A program made the translations under genes and the position numbers. From Neospora caninum Liverpool (Eukaryota; Apicomplexa; Conoidasida; Eucoccidiorida; Sarcocystidae): 64,000 bases of DNA. Below, in pieces: positions 36,396 through 48,898 of the stretch (the first letter of the stretch is position 1; each line of letters starts with the position of its first letter). Below the pieces are notes generated by a model. That model did no database searches and had not been told where the DNA came from. It saw only the letters and a list, made by a program, of their open reading frames with translations. The stretch covers positions 4,922,710 to 4,986,709 of the forward strand of contig NC_018398.1 in the NCBI RefSeq assembly GCF_000208865.1, read 5' to 3'.

Positions 36396-37834
36396 CTATT
36401 CGGAGACGCAGTGGAACGTTTTCTGCTCTGAAGACGTACTGTAGAACCCCATGCACGCGATTCCGACGCGCAGGCCAACGCGACAAGGCAGTTTCACCCG
36501 ATAGGCAAAGCCGAGTTGAACGCGCCGCTGACTCAAACGCGAAACCATTCGGCTCGACTCAGTTCCGCCTCTTCCTCGCAAATCAGTGTTCAAAGACAAG
36601 CGATAAGAAGCGGAAGAAGAGGACGAGGAGGAAGAAGAGGAGGAAGAAGAGGACGAGGAGGAAGAAGAGGAGGAAGAAGAGGACGAGGAGGAAGAAGAGG
36701 AAGAGAGGCGGGGGAGCATGAATGTAAAGCCTCCGGATTTGGCTTGTAGAAAACGCGAAAACAGGGACGCCCTGGTCGTCGCCGTCGGCTCCTGCCTGAC
36801 TCGGGCAGAAATAACTCTGAGCGACTGAGGGAGAAAGGAAGAAAAAAGACTTTTTTCCTGCTTCACTAAGAACGCATCGCGGTCCCATAAATGCCTCAGT
36901 TGGCCATTCAACTGTTCGGCTTGTTTCAAAAGCGCGCCACGGCTCACGCCGGAAGACGCAGAAAACAGCGAAGAACGGGTATAACGAGACAACACGTCAG
37001 CTGAACCCGTGGCACGAAGAGAAGAGGAATACGAAGAAAGAGGCGAAACAGAGGAAGAAAAGGAAGGAGACGGTAGAGAGGAAGGAGACGAAACAGAGCA
37101 AGACGACGAAGACAAAGAGGAAGCAGGAGTAGAAAAGGTACAGGGCGCAAACGCGAGGCTTTGTTGGGGTGTCTCTGGATGATTTGAGGCCTCCTGGGTT
37201 GTCGAAGAAGCGGCTCCTTCGTTTTCCGGAGGAGGGCGGCGGGCGAGGATTCGCTGGAGACGCCGTAGCACAGAAGTGTGGTCTCGAATGAGACTCAGAT
37301 TATCTTTTTGCTGGCGGAGCAGATCCTGTCTCTTTGCGAGGTCTCGGAGGACGCAGCCCTCGTTGACAAGGGCGGGGGAGCTGAGGAGAAACTCGAACGA
37401 GATCGCGCCGAAGATACAGCCTGAGACGAATCCTGAGAATAAAAGAGCGTCGGGAAACTCGCAGAAAACAGGGAAGAAATGAGTGAGAGAGCGGGGGGAA
37501 AGAGAAGGAGGCAGAAAGGGGGAACAGAAGACAAGCAGTGACCCGGTGGGCCAGTCCCGCGATGGAGAGAAAACCGCGAAAACAACAAAAAAACGAAGGA
37601 GCAAGCGCGAGACACAGACCTCGAACCGACCGCTACGGAAAGAGACAACTGGCGCTCGCCGAGATGCGCGAGAGAAAACGCACCTACGATGGAGAATTGA
37701 AGCGTCGACAAAACAGGGTCGCTTTTTTCGTGGTATCGGAAACAATTTTCAAAGGGCGGAAGATGTTGAAACCGCGAAAAGAATCCGCCGAGGTGTCTCG
37801 ATTCGCCATCTCTGCTTCCAGCGACAGTCGCCAT
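36396..37834 (-). CDS. Membrane/coiled-coil protein with a polyserine tract, function unknown
   Basis: The two-exon minus-strand model is 37834-37688 (donor gtaggt) and 37457-36396 (acceptor after a pyrimidine tract, tctgcgag). Both ends are phase 0, giving about 402 residues. Exon 2 begins with a hydrophobic helix (ALLFSGFVSGCIFGAISFEFLL). A coiled-coil segment follows (CVLRDLAKRQDLLRQQKDNL). Next come a Ser-rich low-complexity region, a second helical part (ALLKQAEQLNGQLRHLWDRD) and a serine homopolymer of about 30 residues, encoded by a 30-bp tandem repeat. The N-terminal exon, the helix and the coil are the most convincing part. The tail beyond the polyserine could be non-coding if a splice site precedes it. 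No family recognised. Confidence 0.5.
36613..36702. repeat. 30-bp purine-rich tandem repeat coding for polyserine
   Basis: Two perfect adjacent 30-bp units (36631-36660 and 36661-36690) with partial copies on both sides. The plus strand is all purine except one C per unit. In the minus-strand frame it reads as serine codons only. Confidence 0.9.
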
Positions 37835-40800
37835 CGTGGCGCTCTCAGGTGTCTATACACCTCGCTTTCGAGCGAAAAGAGGAAATGCAGAGAAGGCGAG
37901 AGCGGGAAAGAAAGAGACAGAAGCAAATGGAGACGGCGAGAATGTGCAAGGCAGACAGCCAGGATGTTTCGCGTCTCTCAACTCGTCACAGAACAATTCA
38001 CTTCTCGTTGTTTTCTCTGACTCCACTGAAACGCGCAGTTCTTCTCACTGTAGCAGCATTCACTTCGACGAGTTCTGCATTCTTTTCCTGCTTGTCTTGC
38101 GCGATTTTCTCTCTTCTCCCGCCGCGGGAGTTGCGCAACCGCCAGGATTCACGCGGTAGGCGTCGTGTTCGCAACCTCGTCCGCAGTTTGTTCTTCTTCG
38201 TTTCTCTGTCTTTTGACGCATATGCTTCGCGTGTGTGCGCTTTCCTCTCCTGGAGCAGAGAGCAGCATAGAAAGTTTTCGTGATGGCGGGCCGCGGTTGA
38301 CAGTCGACGAGAAGTCGCGGCGCGCGACGTGACGGACGAGCGTTGTCTTTTTCTGCGTTTCGTGCCGAGACCGCCGGCGCCGTCTTCCCCGAGGGGAACT
38401 GCGACAGCGGCGGCAAAAGAATTCTGGTTGCGAAAGAGTTGCTCCGTTTTTCAGAAAAAGGATTTCGCACACTCGCCGGCAGGTGGCTCTGCTCTGCTGT
38501 CGCAAAATGGGTTGAACGGCGAGAGCGGCTCACCCCGTTGTCCCGAAATGAAGCATCTTTCCGTTTTTTTGAAAAGCAGAGAAAAACGGAGAAGAAAGAG
38601 AGGGAAGAAAGTGGAAGGAACTCTTCGCCTCAGGCTACAAAGGTTCGCGTTTTTTCGGAAACAGAGAGAAATGTCGCGTGGCATGCGCATGCAGAAAACG
38701 AAGACAGTCCCAAACACAGACACCGATTTTTCTCGGGGCCTTGAGAAGAACAAATGAGAAGAACAGGGACGAAAAACAACACTTTCATTTCCAAGACATT
38801 TCCTCTGAGGTTACAAAGCCTTGCATGAGCAGAAGCTCATTCCCATTCTCTCGCGTTCACTCAACTTTCCTACCTTCGAAACTACTACTGAAGCATTCTT
38901 TCCAGAAGCCGAAATGGACAGGTTCAACATCACCTTCCTCTCTCCGTGCTCCGTTGGCAGTTGATCTCTACAAGCAAACCTTGGCTACATCACACATACA
39001 CAGGTACAGACACCTATATGCACAAACAGGAATACAGTATATATCCATATATATATATATATATTAATCATGCTTGTTCAATAGAACCAGCATCTTTATG
39101 AAGGAAAACGCATTCATTTTCACTATGTAACATATAGATATGGTGGCAAACTAAGAGATATGGGGGCTTTTTGCAAATGTAGGACACACTCGTAAATCTG
39201 CGTGTTTCCGTCTCACCAACTGAGACTTGGCAAAACGGATTCGTGTCAGAAGGGCGTCGTGGCGCGCTACTCGTGAGCAAAAAGATGCTTTTTGCACGCG
39301 GGTGCGGAGTGCGGCATCACCTGAACCGCCCCAGGTGCTTGGCTGCAGTCTTCTGGGCGTCACTTTGCAGAGACAGTTCCTGCGTCGTTAAGGCTTAAAC
39401 GATGACAATCCTTTTTCAACGGGAATGTTGGTCCTTGGATTTCGGGGGAACGAGAATCTACGGCTAGCCTCTAAACCCAACCCCTGTGAGTATCGTTTGC
39501 GTACAACGGTGTGCTGGCAAGCCACGGAGGTCGTTACATATATATATATATATTTGCGTATGTATATATGAAATGCATGTTTATAACGGCAGAAGAACGT
39601 GAAACACGCCTACGGCATTGGATTTCGACTTTTCATGTGTGCGACACCTTGGGCAGAGTGTTCATCATTTCTCCTCTTCTGTTTCGGTCTGCCCTCACAC
39701 TTAGGGGCTCTGCATGCATCTCAAACGGTGGTGTAAAGGGTGTAAACGCTGTCTTCTTCCTGCTGTAGCAAATAGGCTGCCATATCTCTCCATTCCTGGA
39801 GCACGTTGAAAACGCCGAGAGATTGAAAACGAACCTGCTTTCCAGGAGTCATAGACACCGTAGGATCCCCTCGTAATGCAGAGAGGAAACGTGATGATGA
39901 TTCTCGCGCTTTGGAGGGAGGAACCGCTTGGGAGAAAGCGCTAAGGATTTAAAAAGAGACTGTCACTTCATTAGTCGCACCGAATCCTCGCCGGCGAACG
40001 CCCGTCAATCGACAAAATATAAACAGAGACATGCACAGTAGGATCACCGAAAAGAGTAGCGATTCGGACTTATGCACCCGTGTGCGCATGCAAGTCTTCG
40101 TAGGAATATCCAGCTTGGATTTGCACACGCCTACTTATCTGTGTACAGATGCATGCATCTGTCTGCCGACAAAAAGTGAAACATCATCTGCATTGAACGC
40201 TGGTAAAAAGGATTTCGTCAATATGTCCACCTCTGTGAGTGTACGTGCAAGCGAAGTGTGTTTCGGAGTGTACATATGCAACATCTGAGCTTGCGCGTTT
40301 TAAAGACAGTCTCCCAGTCGCAAGCAATTGAGACGTCTCCGAACTTCCCAGAACAAGTCCAGAAACGCGTCAGACCCACAGCCTCAGGAGAAACGTTCTG
40401 CGTCTTAAAAGCCAGAGTCGCGCAAAGACGCCAGGGCTCCGCGTCGCGAGTACAAGGCGGCCTGGCGGGCCCCCCCTGCGTGATCCGATCTTCTCGCTTT
40501 TGTTGCGTCCGACTCAGAAACTTGAGCCGATATGGGCGGCGACAGGAAAGCAACACTGTACACAGCGGGAGCTGTCGCAAGCTAGTTTTCGAACGAGGCA
40601 CCTTTCGGTTGTCTCTCTTTTCATCCATCGACCCGTTCTGCGCGCCTAGCACAGAAACTGCACTTTGAGCACTTGAAAAAGGTGAGCGGAGACATCCAAG
40701 AGGCCTGGCTTGGAAGGCGCTCCAGATGGAGCGTCCCCCCAGGCTTGCAGTCCTGACAAAAGAAAAGACATGCAAGGGATTTTGCACGCCCTGGAGCGTC

Positions 40801-41346
40801 AGAGAGGCAAGCCCAGGCGAGTTGAAAACTCGCAGTTTCGCAGGCTCTCTCTCTCAGCAGCGTTTCGCTGGCGCGCCTGCCCTCACGTGCCATGTGGCCT
40901 TTTAGGCGCCACAATTCTGAGAAAGTGCCTAGATGTGGCGTTTAACCAACTCTGGTTCATTTTAGCAGAAGCAGAGGGAGTTGCGTCTAGACTCTCGCAC
41001 GCTGTCAAGCCTCGCCGCAGGTGCGGTATCCTCTCGACCGACTGCTCTTTTTCGCTTCGTGGACTTGTTTTGTTATGTTCACTTTTATTGGCTTCAAAGA
41101 AGGAACGGGGTGGCTGCATTAGTTGAAGTTTCTGTGTTTCCTTGTATCCTTCGTTTCCGATGTGAAGCGAGCTCTATGCAAGTTATCTTCTCGTGGTTCT
41201 CAACATGCAGCAACCTCGGCCATTCTCCCCTGTCACTCCACTATCATGGGCAACACGCTTAGGGTTGCGGCGCGAGGCAGACCCACAGCCTGGTCTCTCA
41301 GTCCGTCTTTTATTGCATTTTTTCTTCCAGAGAGACTCGAACACTT
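37835..41346. other. Intergenic, no supported gene
   Basis: About 3.5 kb. The left part (37835-38750) is the upstream flank of the 36.4-37.8 kb gene. The rest includes (TA)n runs near 39048-39064 and 39538-39554. Several 100-190-codon frames occur on both strands without domain similarity or good splice structure. Confidence 0.4.
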
Positions 41347-44168
41347 TTAAGAACCTACCTGGGTTCCTGAAACACCGTCCGACTCCAGGCGGTCGTCGCT
41401 GAACATGTTCTTGCATGCTTTAGCGTACCGCTTCTGTTGCTGGGCGATTGCATGCAAGTAATAGCTGCACGAGATGCATAAAAATTGCAGACAGAAAAAA
41501 GCGTTTTTCTCTCTACAGAGGCAAGTCTGTGTATGCGGGCATGGCTCCATGCCGAACGCTGACTCAAAGAGGCGCATACTTCTCTACAATATGGTGAAAG
41601 CATAGATATCTTTGCCACGCTATGTATATTTCATGAATATATACACATATACATGTATACATGTCTGGATATATGGGAGCAGATATCTGCACATGTGTAT
41701 GTAGACTGTGTCATGTGCACCAGCCGGATAGCAGCTGGGGCCGAATCCGAGTTTTCCGTGGTTTTGTCTGAAGGCAAAATGTGTCTTGACATCGGGTTCG
41801 TTTCGTCAGCTAGGGTTTGGGCAAATGAGAGACGAACCTGACTTTCTTGAGGAACTTTTCTCTGTCGTCTGCATTCTCTGGAATGCCGCTTGGAAGTTCC
41901 TTGTGGCTGTTCATGCTCAATAGGGAATGTGATTTTGTCGCCAGTCTGTCTTTCACACTGTCTTGGGCGTCTGAGAACTCTTCCGCCTCGCAGGGGTGTC
42001 GGCCCCCACACATTGCACAGGCGCGCTGGAGATCCGCCTTCGCCTCATCCAACTCCCCCAGGTGAAAGCTAGCCAGAGCGCTAAACGCAAAACCGAAAGT
42101 GTGGAGAGGAACCTGCGTACGAATAGCAAAATGCCCTAGGGTGAACCATTCAACAAACAGGATATCTATTGTCTGTCGTGAAAACACGATGAGACAGTAC
42201 GGAAAAGAATCTTCCCTCACCGTCGGAAGATGGCCTTGAGAGACTGAGGCTCGAGATCCAGAACGACATTGCAGAGGGCCTTGCATCTGCGAAAAAACCA
42301 GAAGATTTAACGTGTGATGTTAGAGGGTTGGGGGGAGACGGCCACGAGGTACGAACTTCAAACTCCCACAAATATACGCATATGCATATGTACATGCGCG
42401 GAGAGTTAGACGCAGCATATACACATTAGATACATCTAAGTGTATATCTAGTCTGCCCATGTGGATGCACATTTGCGTATTTAGCTGAGGTGATGACGGT
42501 TCTTACCTGTGGAACGCCTTTGTGGCAAGCATGCAGGCAGCGAGGTTGAGGACGGCGGGAATCTGAAGTTGCCTTTGAACGGTTTCCTGCTCTTCAGCAG
42601 TGGATCCCAAGTCAAGCGCCAAGAGACAATCCTGCGAAGCAGAACATCTCTCCCAACAGTTCACTCTTGAGAGATCTGTTTGGTCCTTTTTGCGGGGCTA
42701 TCGCCTTCCAGCTTCTTAACCCGGACAATCGTGTACGAGACACAGATCGGATGACCCAGTGTTTCTTTGCTGACGAGAAAGGCAAACCAGTTTTCTCAGA
42801 GTCGCCTGCTGTCGCTACACCAACGGCTAACCAGATACAAGGAACTTGGCAAGCATTACTAGGTTTATAGAAAGGAAGCATCACGATTTATACGTGCGGT
42901 ACAGAATATCAAACTCGACGCCCAGCTCCTCCTCCACAGCTATGTCTTATGCACAGCGGCCTTCAATGGACGTCTCGGTAGCCTAGTAAAAGGCGTCTTG
43001 ACTTATGCGCCCTCCCTAATGAACTGCTGTCCCCCCGGTTCTCCGTCTCCGTCACTGCAGTTTCCTTCGATGCATGCACATAAATCCGTATCGTCCGATA
43101 TGTACGGTGCCAAATGCGAATTGTAACGTGCCTCGCCGCTCTACTCGCGGTTTCTCGTCACCTACGCAGCCCACAAGCAAAGGCATCTCTCGGGGCGGGT
43201 TCCCTGTTCGGCAGCCTCCGGCTCTCTCGAGATCCTACTTGGTAAGCCATAACGGCTTCTGTAAACTTCTTCTGCTGGTACAGGCTGTTCCCCAGGTTCT
43301 TCGTGTCCAGGCCCCATTGGAGCTTCTCCCTCCACGACTTGCCTCGCAGACTCTCCAGAATCTGCTGTTGCCTCTCTGTTTGTGCGGCCTGGTAACGCAC
43401 GCAGCATGCAGGCGCCCGGGACCAATTGAATCTGCACACCTACCAGAAAATACCTACGGGGCCAGGAACAGAACCAGCTTCTTCCCCAGTTGTGGGGCGC
43501 TGGATCATTTCGATTTCGACTCATTTCGGCAGGCATGGCCGCCACAGCAACGCAACTTTTCAAAACTTTCCCGACACGGTTGCGTGCTCATGCACCGTGA
43601 TTAAATTTCATAGTGGACGGGCCCACAACATACCATGGCACCATATATATCGTATATATATAGATAGATATAGTATATATATAGTATATATATAGTATAT
43701 ATATATAGTATATATATAGTATATATATATATATAGTATATATATAGTATATATATAGTATATATATATATATATATATATATACTATATATATAGTATA
43801 TATATATATATATAGTTATCCATGTATCAGTTCTATATATGCAGGAGCGAATTTCAATTCGACAGCGGCGTGCATGTTGTTGAGTCGCGTTTCTTTGTTC
43901 TTACTTCTGCACATATGGTATCTACAGAGACAGGCTGCAAAACCTTGCCTTTCTCCTTGTCGAATCGGTGAATTGTCAGACCCTGTCCTTCTTCCTGGGC
44001 AGCGTCAGGCGCCGCGTCTTTGAGGGAATCCGCGGGGACGACAGGGAATCTGGGTTGAAACTTCAGAGAAGACGACAGGGAAAGACACGACCCACAAACC
44101 GTAGATTCAACATAAAGCAACGGTGTCTTCCCTCCTCGAACAGAAAACGCAAGATGGCAGAGCCGCAT
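41347..44168 (-). CDS. TPR-domain protein, co-chaperone/immunophilin-like
   Basis: The six-exon minus-strand model is 44168-43905, 43388-43239, 42631-42507, 42286-42221, 42080-41838 and 41464-41347. Phases 0,0,2,2,2 agree throughout, giving 321 residues. TPR motifs can be read across exons. TPR1 contains KNLGNSLYQQKKFTEAVMAY (exon 2), TPR2 contains PAVLNLAACMLATKAFHRCKA (exons 3-4), and TPR3 contains LKAIFRRALASFHLGELDEAK (exons 4-5). The order and the NLAAC/KAIFRRA signatures resemble the three-repeat TPR block of FKBP-type immunophilins and related Hsp90/Hsp70 co-chaperones. It ends in a basic, helical tail (QQKRYAKACKNMFSDD), also typical of that group. No peptidyl-prolyl isomerase domain is visible. 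The first-exon start is uncertain: ATG 44168 is in frame, but an acceptor at about 44050 would allow an upstream exon. Confidence 0.8.
43642..43816. repeat. TATATATAG-type minisatellite in TPR gene intron 1
   Basis: About 175 bp of TATATA blocks regularly punctuated by AG (TATATATAG units of variable length), within the intron between 43904 and 43389. It is the largest simple-sequence array in the window. Confidence 0.9.
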
Positions 44169-44817
44169 CTGTGGCGCAAATGCGGCGCTTGAAACGAAGA
44201 TAAAGAGCAGCAACGATTCCTCAAGATGCCTACAATGCCTCGATCCTTCGGTCGTTTCGTTCAATCCCTGAGGTGTGTGTATGTCCGTTTCCCTGCTCTC
44301 CTCTCAGAAACGTTCCGCAAACTTGACCGGCGCGTGCCGCTTAAAGCAGAAAGCCCCGGAGTACGGACTGGCATTTTCGTGGAAGAGCACTGCAGGTGTC
44401 TTTGTTTCGCCACTTTTGTGGACGCCTGGACACGTGTTTCGATCCTCACTCCACGCAGTTTGGAGCAGGCCCCGTCAGCCTCACATCTCTGTGCGTGTGA
44501 GCCGAGCAGGGGTCAGTCTACGGTAGAAGAGGGCGGCAGCCGAAGTGAACTGAATGTTTCAGAGAGCCTATCTGCTCGGTGTGCGTTGAGCGTGTGGGTT
44601 AAATACTTAGACGTCATCCACACAGCTAAAGCACACATGTGTGGGTACTGGAATGAGAATCGGGATACCGGATAACCGAGGTAGTGCTATTCCACAAGCG
44701 ACTTACATCTTATATGGTAGACTAGCTACTATCTTATATCTTACTACAGACTTTAGTCCAGCAGTTCTGCATACGCGGCCCTAGGCTTAGCGGTTGAATC
44801 GAGTCATAGAGTGAGCA
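44169..44817. other. Intergenic, about 650 bp
   Basis: Upstream flank of the TPR gene. It contains a 149-codon plus frame (44226-44675) starting with ATG but without recognisable features, so I do not call it a gene. Confidence 0.35.
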
Positions 44818-45705
44818 TCACGATGCACGGCCACGACTGCCTACCTCTAAGCCGGTATAAATATATATACATATATATGTTCGATAACGACTACAATCCA
44901 TTTTCGAGATGAAAGAGCCTACCGGTCGTTCCACATCTGATCTGGATCCGAAAACCTTTGATGCCGCTAGACTGTCTCCAAAAGAACGGTGGTATCCGAG
45001 GGTCGCCTCCGGCGGCGACGTCTCATTGTCTTCACTGTTGTCACTCTGTTCTCTCCTAAAACTTCCAAGACGGTTCTCAAATGTGGTGCCGAATAAAATC
45101 GAATCTGAAAGTTTACAGACGCCTCCTTCGTTTGTGGGTTGAACAGGAGGAAGCGGACTGTGAGAGGGGTCAGATGGGTCCTTCTCTGCCTCCCTTGCCT
45201 CACCACTTGCACTTTTATCTGAATTTGTCGGTTTCGTTTCTGGCTCGTTGCTTCGCAGGATCTGCTCCGCGGCGCTGTGAGATGAGTCTTCCCCCGAATG
45301 TTCTGCCGACAAATTTTGCCTCTTATCTCTTCTCCTTGAAAAAGGATTCCCCTTTAGAGTCAGAATCCCTCTGCTGGTGGAACCGTCTCCCCTTTTTCCA
45401 TGGCGAGTGTGGCGGCCATGTTTCGAGTTTTGTTCGTTCTCTTCCTTGTTTTCGTGGAGATCTTGTTCCACATTTTCTTCCTTTTTCTCTGCTGGGTATG
45501 CTTTCTGCGCATGGCCATGGACATGACGCCTATGGACGGAAAATCGAGGAGAGCTTTCTTCTCCCGGTTCGTCTTTCTTTCCTCGTCTGAGACCCATGTT
45601 GCTGGTTCGGTTTGGAGCGAGAATGGTACCCTCAGCTTTGTTGACAAGATTCTCCCGCCGGGACTTGGATGGGAAACAAATCGGCAAACGACTCAGATGG
45701 GCAGC
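44818..45705 (-). CDS. Hydrophilic charged exon, C-terminal part of an unassigned gene
   Basis: A minus-strand frame open from a pyrimidine-rich acceptor (tttccttccgag, exon start 45705) to TGA 44820-44818. About 295 codons rich in Glu, Lys, Ser, Arg and His with no hydrophobic core, probably disordered. The last 20-odd codons read into a TA-rich repeat, so the true end may lie slightly earlier. It could be the tail of the membrane gene at 46.2-48.4 kb: both are on the same strand and a short exon (46045-46013, EKRKTTEPPWR) would bridge them in phase 0. It could also be an independent gene starting at ATG 45597. Family not recognised. Confidence 0.45.
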   Translation of the reverse strand, partial: AAHLSRLPICFPSKSRRENLVNKAEGTILAPNRTSNMGLRRGKKDEPGEESSPRFSVHRRHVHGHAQKAYPAEKKEENVEQDLHENKEENEQNSKHGRHTRHGKRGDGSTSRGILTLKGNPFSRRRDKRQNLSAEHSGEDSSHSAAEQILRSNEPETKPTNSDKSASGEAREAEKDPSDPSHSPLPPVQPTNEGGVCKLSDSILFGTTFENRLGSFRREQSDNSEDNETSPPEATLGYHRSFGDSLAASKVFGSRSDVERPVGSFISKMDCSRYRTYICIYIYTGLEVGSRGRAS

Positions 45706-46209
45706 CTCGGAAGGAAACGGTGAGTAACAGAAGCAGAGGACGGCTTCCCTGTTCAGCTATTTCACCCAACAGCATTCATTTGCTCAAGACAACGCGTGGA
45801 CCAGGTTGTTTCGACACCGCACAAACGGCAGTAAGGGGCCCGCCCACGAAATACCCTGGAGAAAAAACAGCGGAGGCCAAAGAAACAACTATTATCGATT
45901 GTTTTAAACTACCCCAACTGAGGCAACCGCAAAAGTCCGTTGAGCTTTTCTTCTTAAAACATCCGCTTTTTCCAGCTCGTGCTCCGAGGGGCTTGGCACC
46001 TCCAGCGGATACTCTCCACGGGGGTTCTGTGGTCTTTCGTTTCTCCTGGGAGGAAATGGAATTTAGCAGGCAAATGCGATAAACTAGTGTACCTGAGTGT
46101 GCGAGTGTTAAGGTGAGACGGATGCTATCGCTAGGAAACTTGTGTTGATGGAGCAACCGGAGAAAGGAGGGGAACAAAAGCCCATTGTGCACGCACTGTG
46201 AGAGGTCAC

Positions 46210-48390
46210 TTCCCACACCGACAGATGCAGAGCTTGTTCCAAGCAACACAAAGTCCCTGCTTCAGGGAACGCCAACACAAAGGCGAGTTTTCTTTGTGGA
46301 CTTTGAACTACAGCAGTAGAGAATCCACAGTTTTGTTTTGACCTCTGCATTCAAATACTGAAATGTAGATGCATATGGTTGTCTCCTGTTTGCTTTATTT
46401 TCAAAAAATGCAGCAGTAGAGGAGATTGGTGTACTGGCAAATTGAAAGCGCCGAACGCACAAAAAACGCACAAATGACGTGTAAATGTATGGGGGCCACT
46501 TTTTTTGCTCTGTCTGTCGCGTGCGGGAAGCGTTCTTCTACGCCTGGCGTTGGTGGGAAGGACCGCACGACGGATGATTGAGTAACTAGCTAGACTGATG
46601 CAGATCCTCTCTCAACTATCAACACGCACCGCTTTTAAACGAGAAAAAAAGAAATGCTCGCCGTTTCTGCAATCGATCAAGTGTAATAGCAGTAGCACTG
46701 GGCACCGGAGTGGTTCAGAATATGCGTTTGCCCGACTAGTGTCTCTCAACGTGTACTCCACAGAAGTTTCAGCAGAGCGACTCTGTATTCAACGGCAGGA
46801 AAGCCTCTCTTCTCCAAGTCTTGGCCCCGAAGAAAACTGATTGGACACCATGGGGAAACCAAATTGGCCTGACGACGGCCGGGGAGTTGCTCACAGGCAA
46901 AGTTAATGGTCACCGCTTTGGGTGTTGCCTTCATTATGTCGTGTTTGAGGAGGGAGAGCTGTAAAATAACTGAAATGCAGCCAGGGGGAGATGAAGTGAA
47001 GGAAGAAGAAACAGCCCAGTATATCAAGACGCACCTCCGTGGCTGAAAAACCGTACCGCTGGGGTGAAATGAATGGTCACAGAATGAACTCCGAATCCGT
47101 AAAATCCTCTTGTCGGAGAGCCAGCGAGTATAGTGGCAGGCGAGATACCTGTAAATACTAATACCCACATCCGTTTATCTTATGAGCGCACGTGTATAAA
47201 TCACCGTGCAGGCCCAGGAAGACGCTGCCGAGAAAGCTGTCTCTCGGTAAACCACTGCGTGACGCTGTTACACATAGCAGCATAGAGCAGGAAACTGAAA
47301 TACACAGGAACACCGAGTTGCCATTCAAGCTCTTCCACCGTAAGACCGAGCCACGGGAATCAACGGAACAGTAGGTATATGTGGATACATGGAGTTTGTG
47401 GGTAGCGCTCTCCCATCGGCAACAGAGACCGCGCCCGAAGACTGCAGAGCACCTGTAGAAAGGTTCATCGTACTGTGCGTCAGAACTCTCTGAAATTTAT
47501 CCGTAGACAGAACGCATATATGTGTAAATGTGCATGCTACGGATACTGTCAGAATGGTATCTTTGGCAGTCAAAGTTACCAAAAAGGCGTTTGAGGTCCA
47601 TACTGGACAGTTTTGAATGGCTCATTCAGCCGCTCTAGGGCAGTTCCTTTTGCAGAGGCGTCCAATCCGTCCAGAGAGCTTTACTGTCGCACTATTCATG
47701 ACCATTCACGCGAACACAGAGCCCTACACGCTATACGTCTTATGCATGGACCAGCTGCATGATCTGTGTGAGTGTATGTTCTGCTTAACACCTCCGTGGG
47801 GCGCACATGTGGCTCTAGGTGTCTCGCGCTGTTGGTTTGTCGTGAAGTATTCAGCAACTACGGGGGGCGTGGGGTCGGAAGATGCAGAGGATAACGGTTG
47901 CGTTCGCCAAAAGTGGGTTGCAGGAAAAGGAATACGAAAAAAATTCGCACACCCGTTTTGCCCGGCAAACAGAATCGTGACAATGCTTGGAGGGATTCCG
48001 GTGCGTGGCTTCGATGCATGCGCGAACGGATTGACAACTTTCACGTCAACGTCGTTTCCTGACGTTTTAGACCACAAGCCTCGTATGATTCTAGAATACC
48101 AAAGCCAAACAGACTCTTGGGCTGAAGTCCAACGAGAAACCTCGACTCTTTTTGGAAACGTTTCTGGAGAAAAACAGCCAAAGAACTACAAGGGTCCCTG
48201 GCCCCCTCATCAAAGGGAGATGATCGCCTAGTTGACCGAGGCTGTCTCTCAGGGTCTGTCTTGTCTCGTGAAAACAGACGCTGTGTTCCAGAATAACGGG
48301 CTCATACCTGTAGCGCTGACCTCGAGATCGAGGAAGGAAACTACACCAAGCATGCAGAAAGCGGCAATCAAAAAACTATCGCCGTATACT
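46210..48390 (-). CDS. Multi-exon gene with a hydrophobic segment, function unknown (partial model)
   Basis: Four minus-strand exons fit together by phase: 48390-48308, 48163-47862, 46958-46757 and 46307-46210 (phases 1,0,1). The first contains a hydrophobic run (SFLIAAFCMLGVVSFLDLE). The second has ESVWLWYSRIIRGLW and IPPSIVTILFAGQNG. The third has KAVTINFACEQLPGRRQAN and ends VALLKLLW. The fourth has KLAFVLAFPEAGTLCCLEQA. The 5' end is unresolved; a small exon near 48500-48473 with donor gtaaga would join in phase 2. The 3' end may be the hydrophilic exon at 45705-44818. It lies head-to-head with the large plus gene starting at 48899. A 204-codon plus-strand ORF (47617-48231) overlaps exon 2 in antisense and is the competing reading. 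Confidence 0.45.
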
Positions 48391-48898
48391 CTGAGCAATG
48401 TAATAAGTACATACAGACCGCCGCCCAGTACACAGTTGAACACTTGCTTGATGTTTGCTTCTTACCTCCAGGGCTTCCAGCGTGATAATTCCGCCTGAAA
48501 ACGACTTGCGTTCTTTTCAATGTTGGAAGCCGATTAAATACAGTCCCTCTCATTCTTTCCAGTTCATGTAATCTCGAAACAGCGTGCTGTTGTGAAGGCA
48601 TGTGTATCGGAAAACACAAAACCAGTGAGGAGGACGAAGTACGCGAGGCAGTGAGTTCGGCATAGCGGTTTGTCGATTGCAAGTCCCTGTCGATGGCTCC
48701 GACGTCTTTGTAATTCAAAATCATGACAGCCGCAAGACGTGACACATAAGAACGGCCTGAGATCATACGGACAACGTATTGTCTCCAGTGAAGCGCTACA
48801 TGGTTGCCCTCAGCTTGTCCTCGTCATGGTGCGGTTCCACGTTGTCTTCAACTCCACAGAAAACAGCAGTGTATCGACGACAGGAACTGCAGAAGAAA

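Noticed and set aside
47617..48231. 204-codon plus-strand ORF starting with ATG
   Set aside because: Antisense to a phase-compatible exon of the minus-strand model; no recognisable domain. Kept as the alternative reading rather than called.
48450..48473. 23-nt intron joining a short exon to a hydrophobic frame near 48.45 kb
   Set aside because: Far too short for splicing; a roughly 80-nt intron ending at 48391 fits better.
48779..48898. N-terminal extension of the large plus-strand ORF
   Set aside because: The frame opens at a TTG, and ATG 48800 has a poor context; ATG 48899 is better placed.
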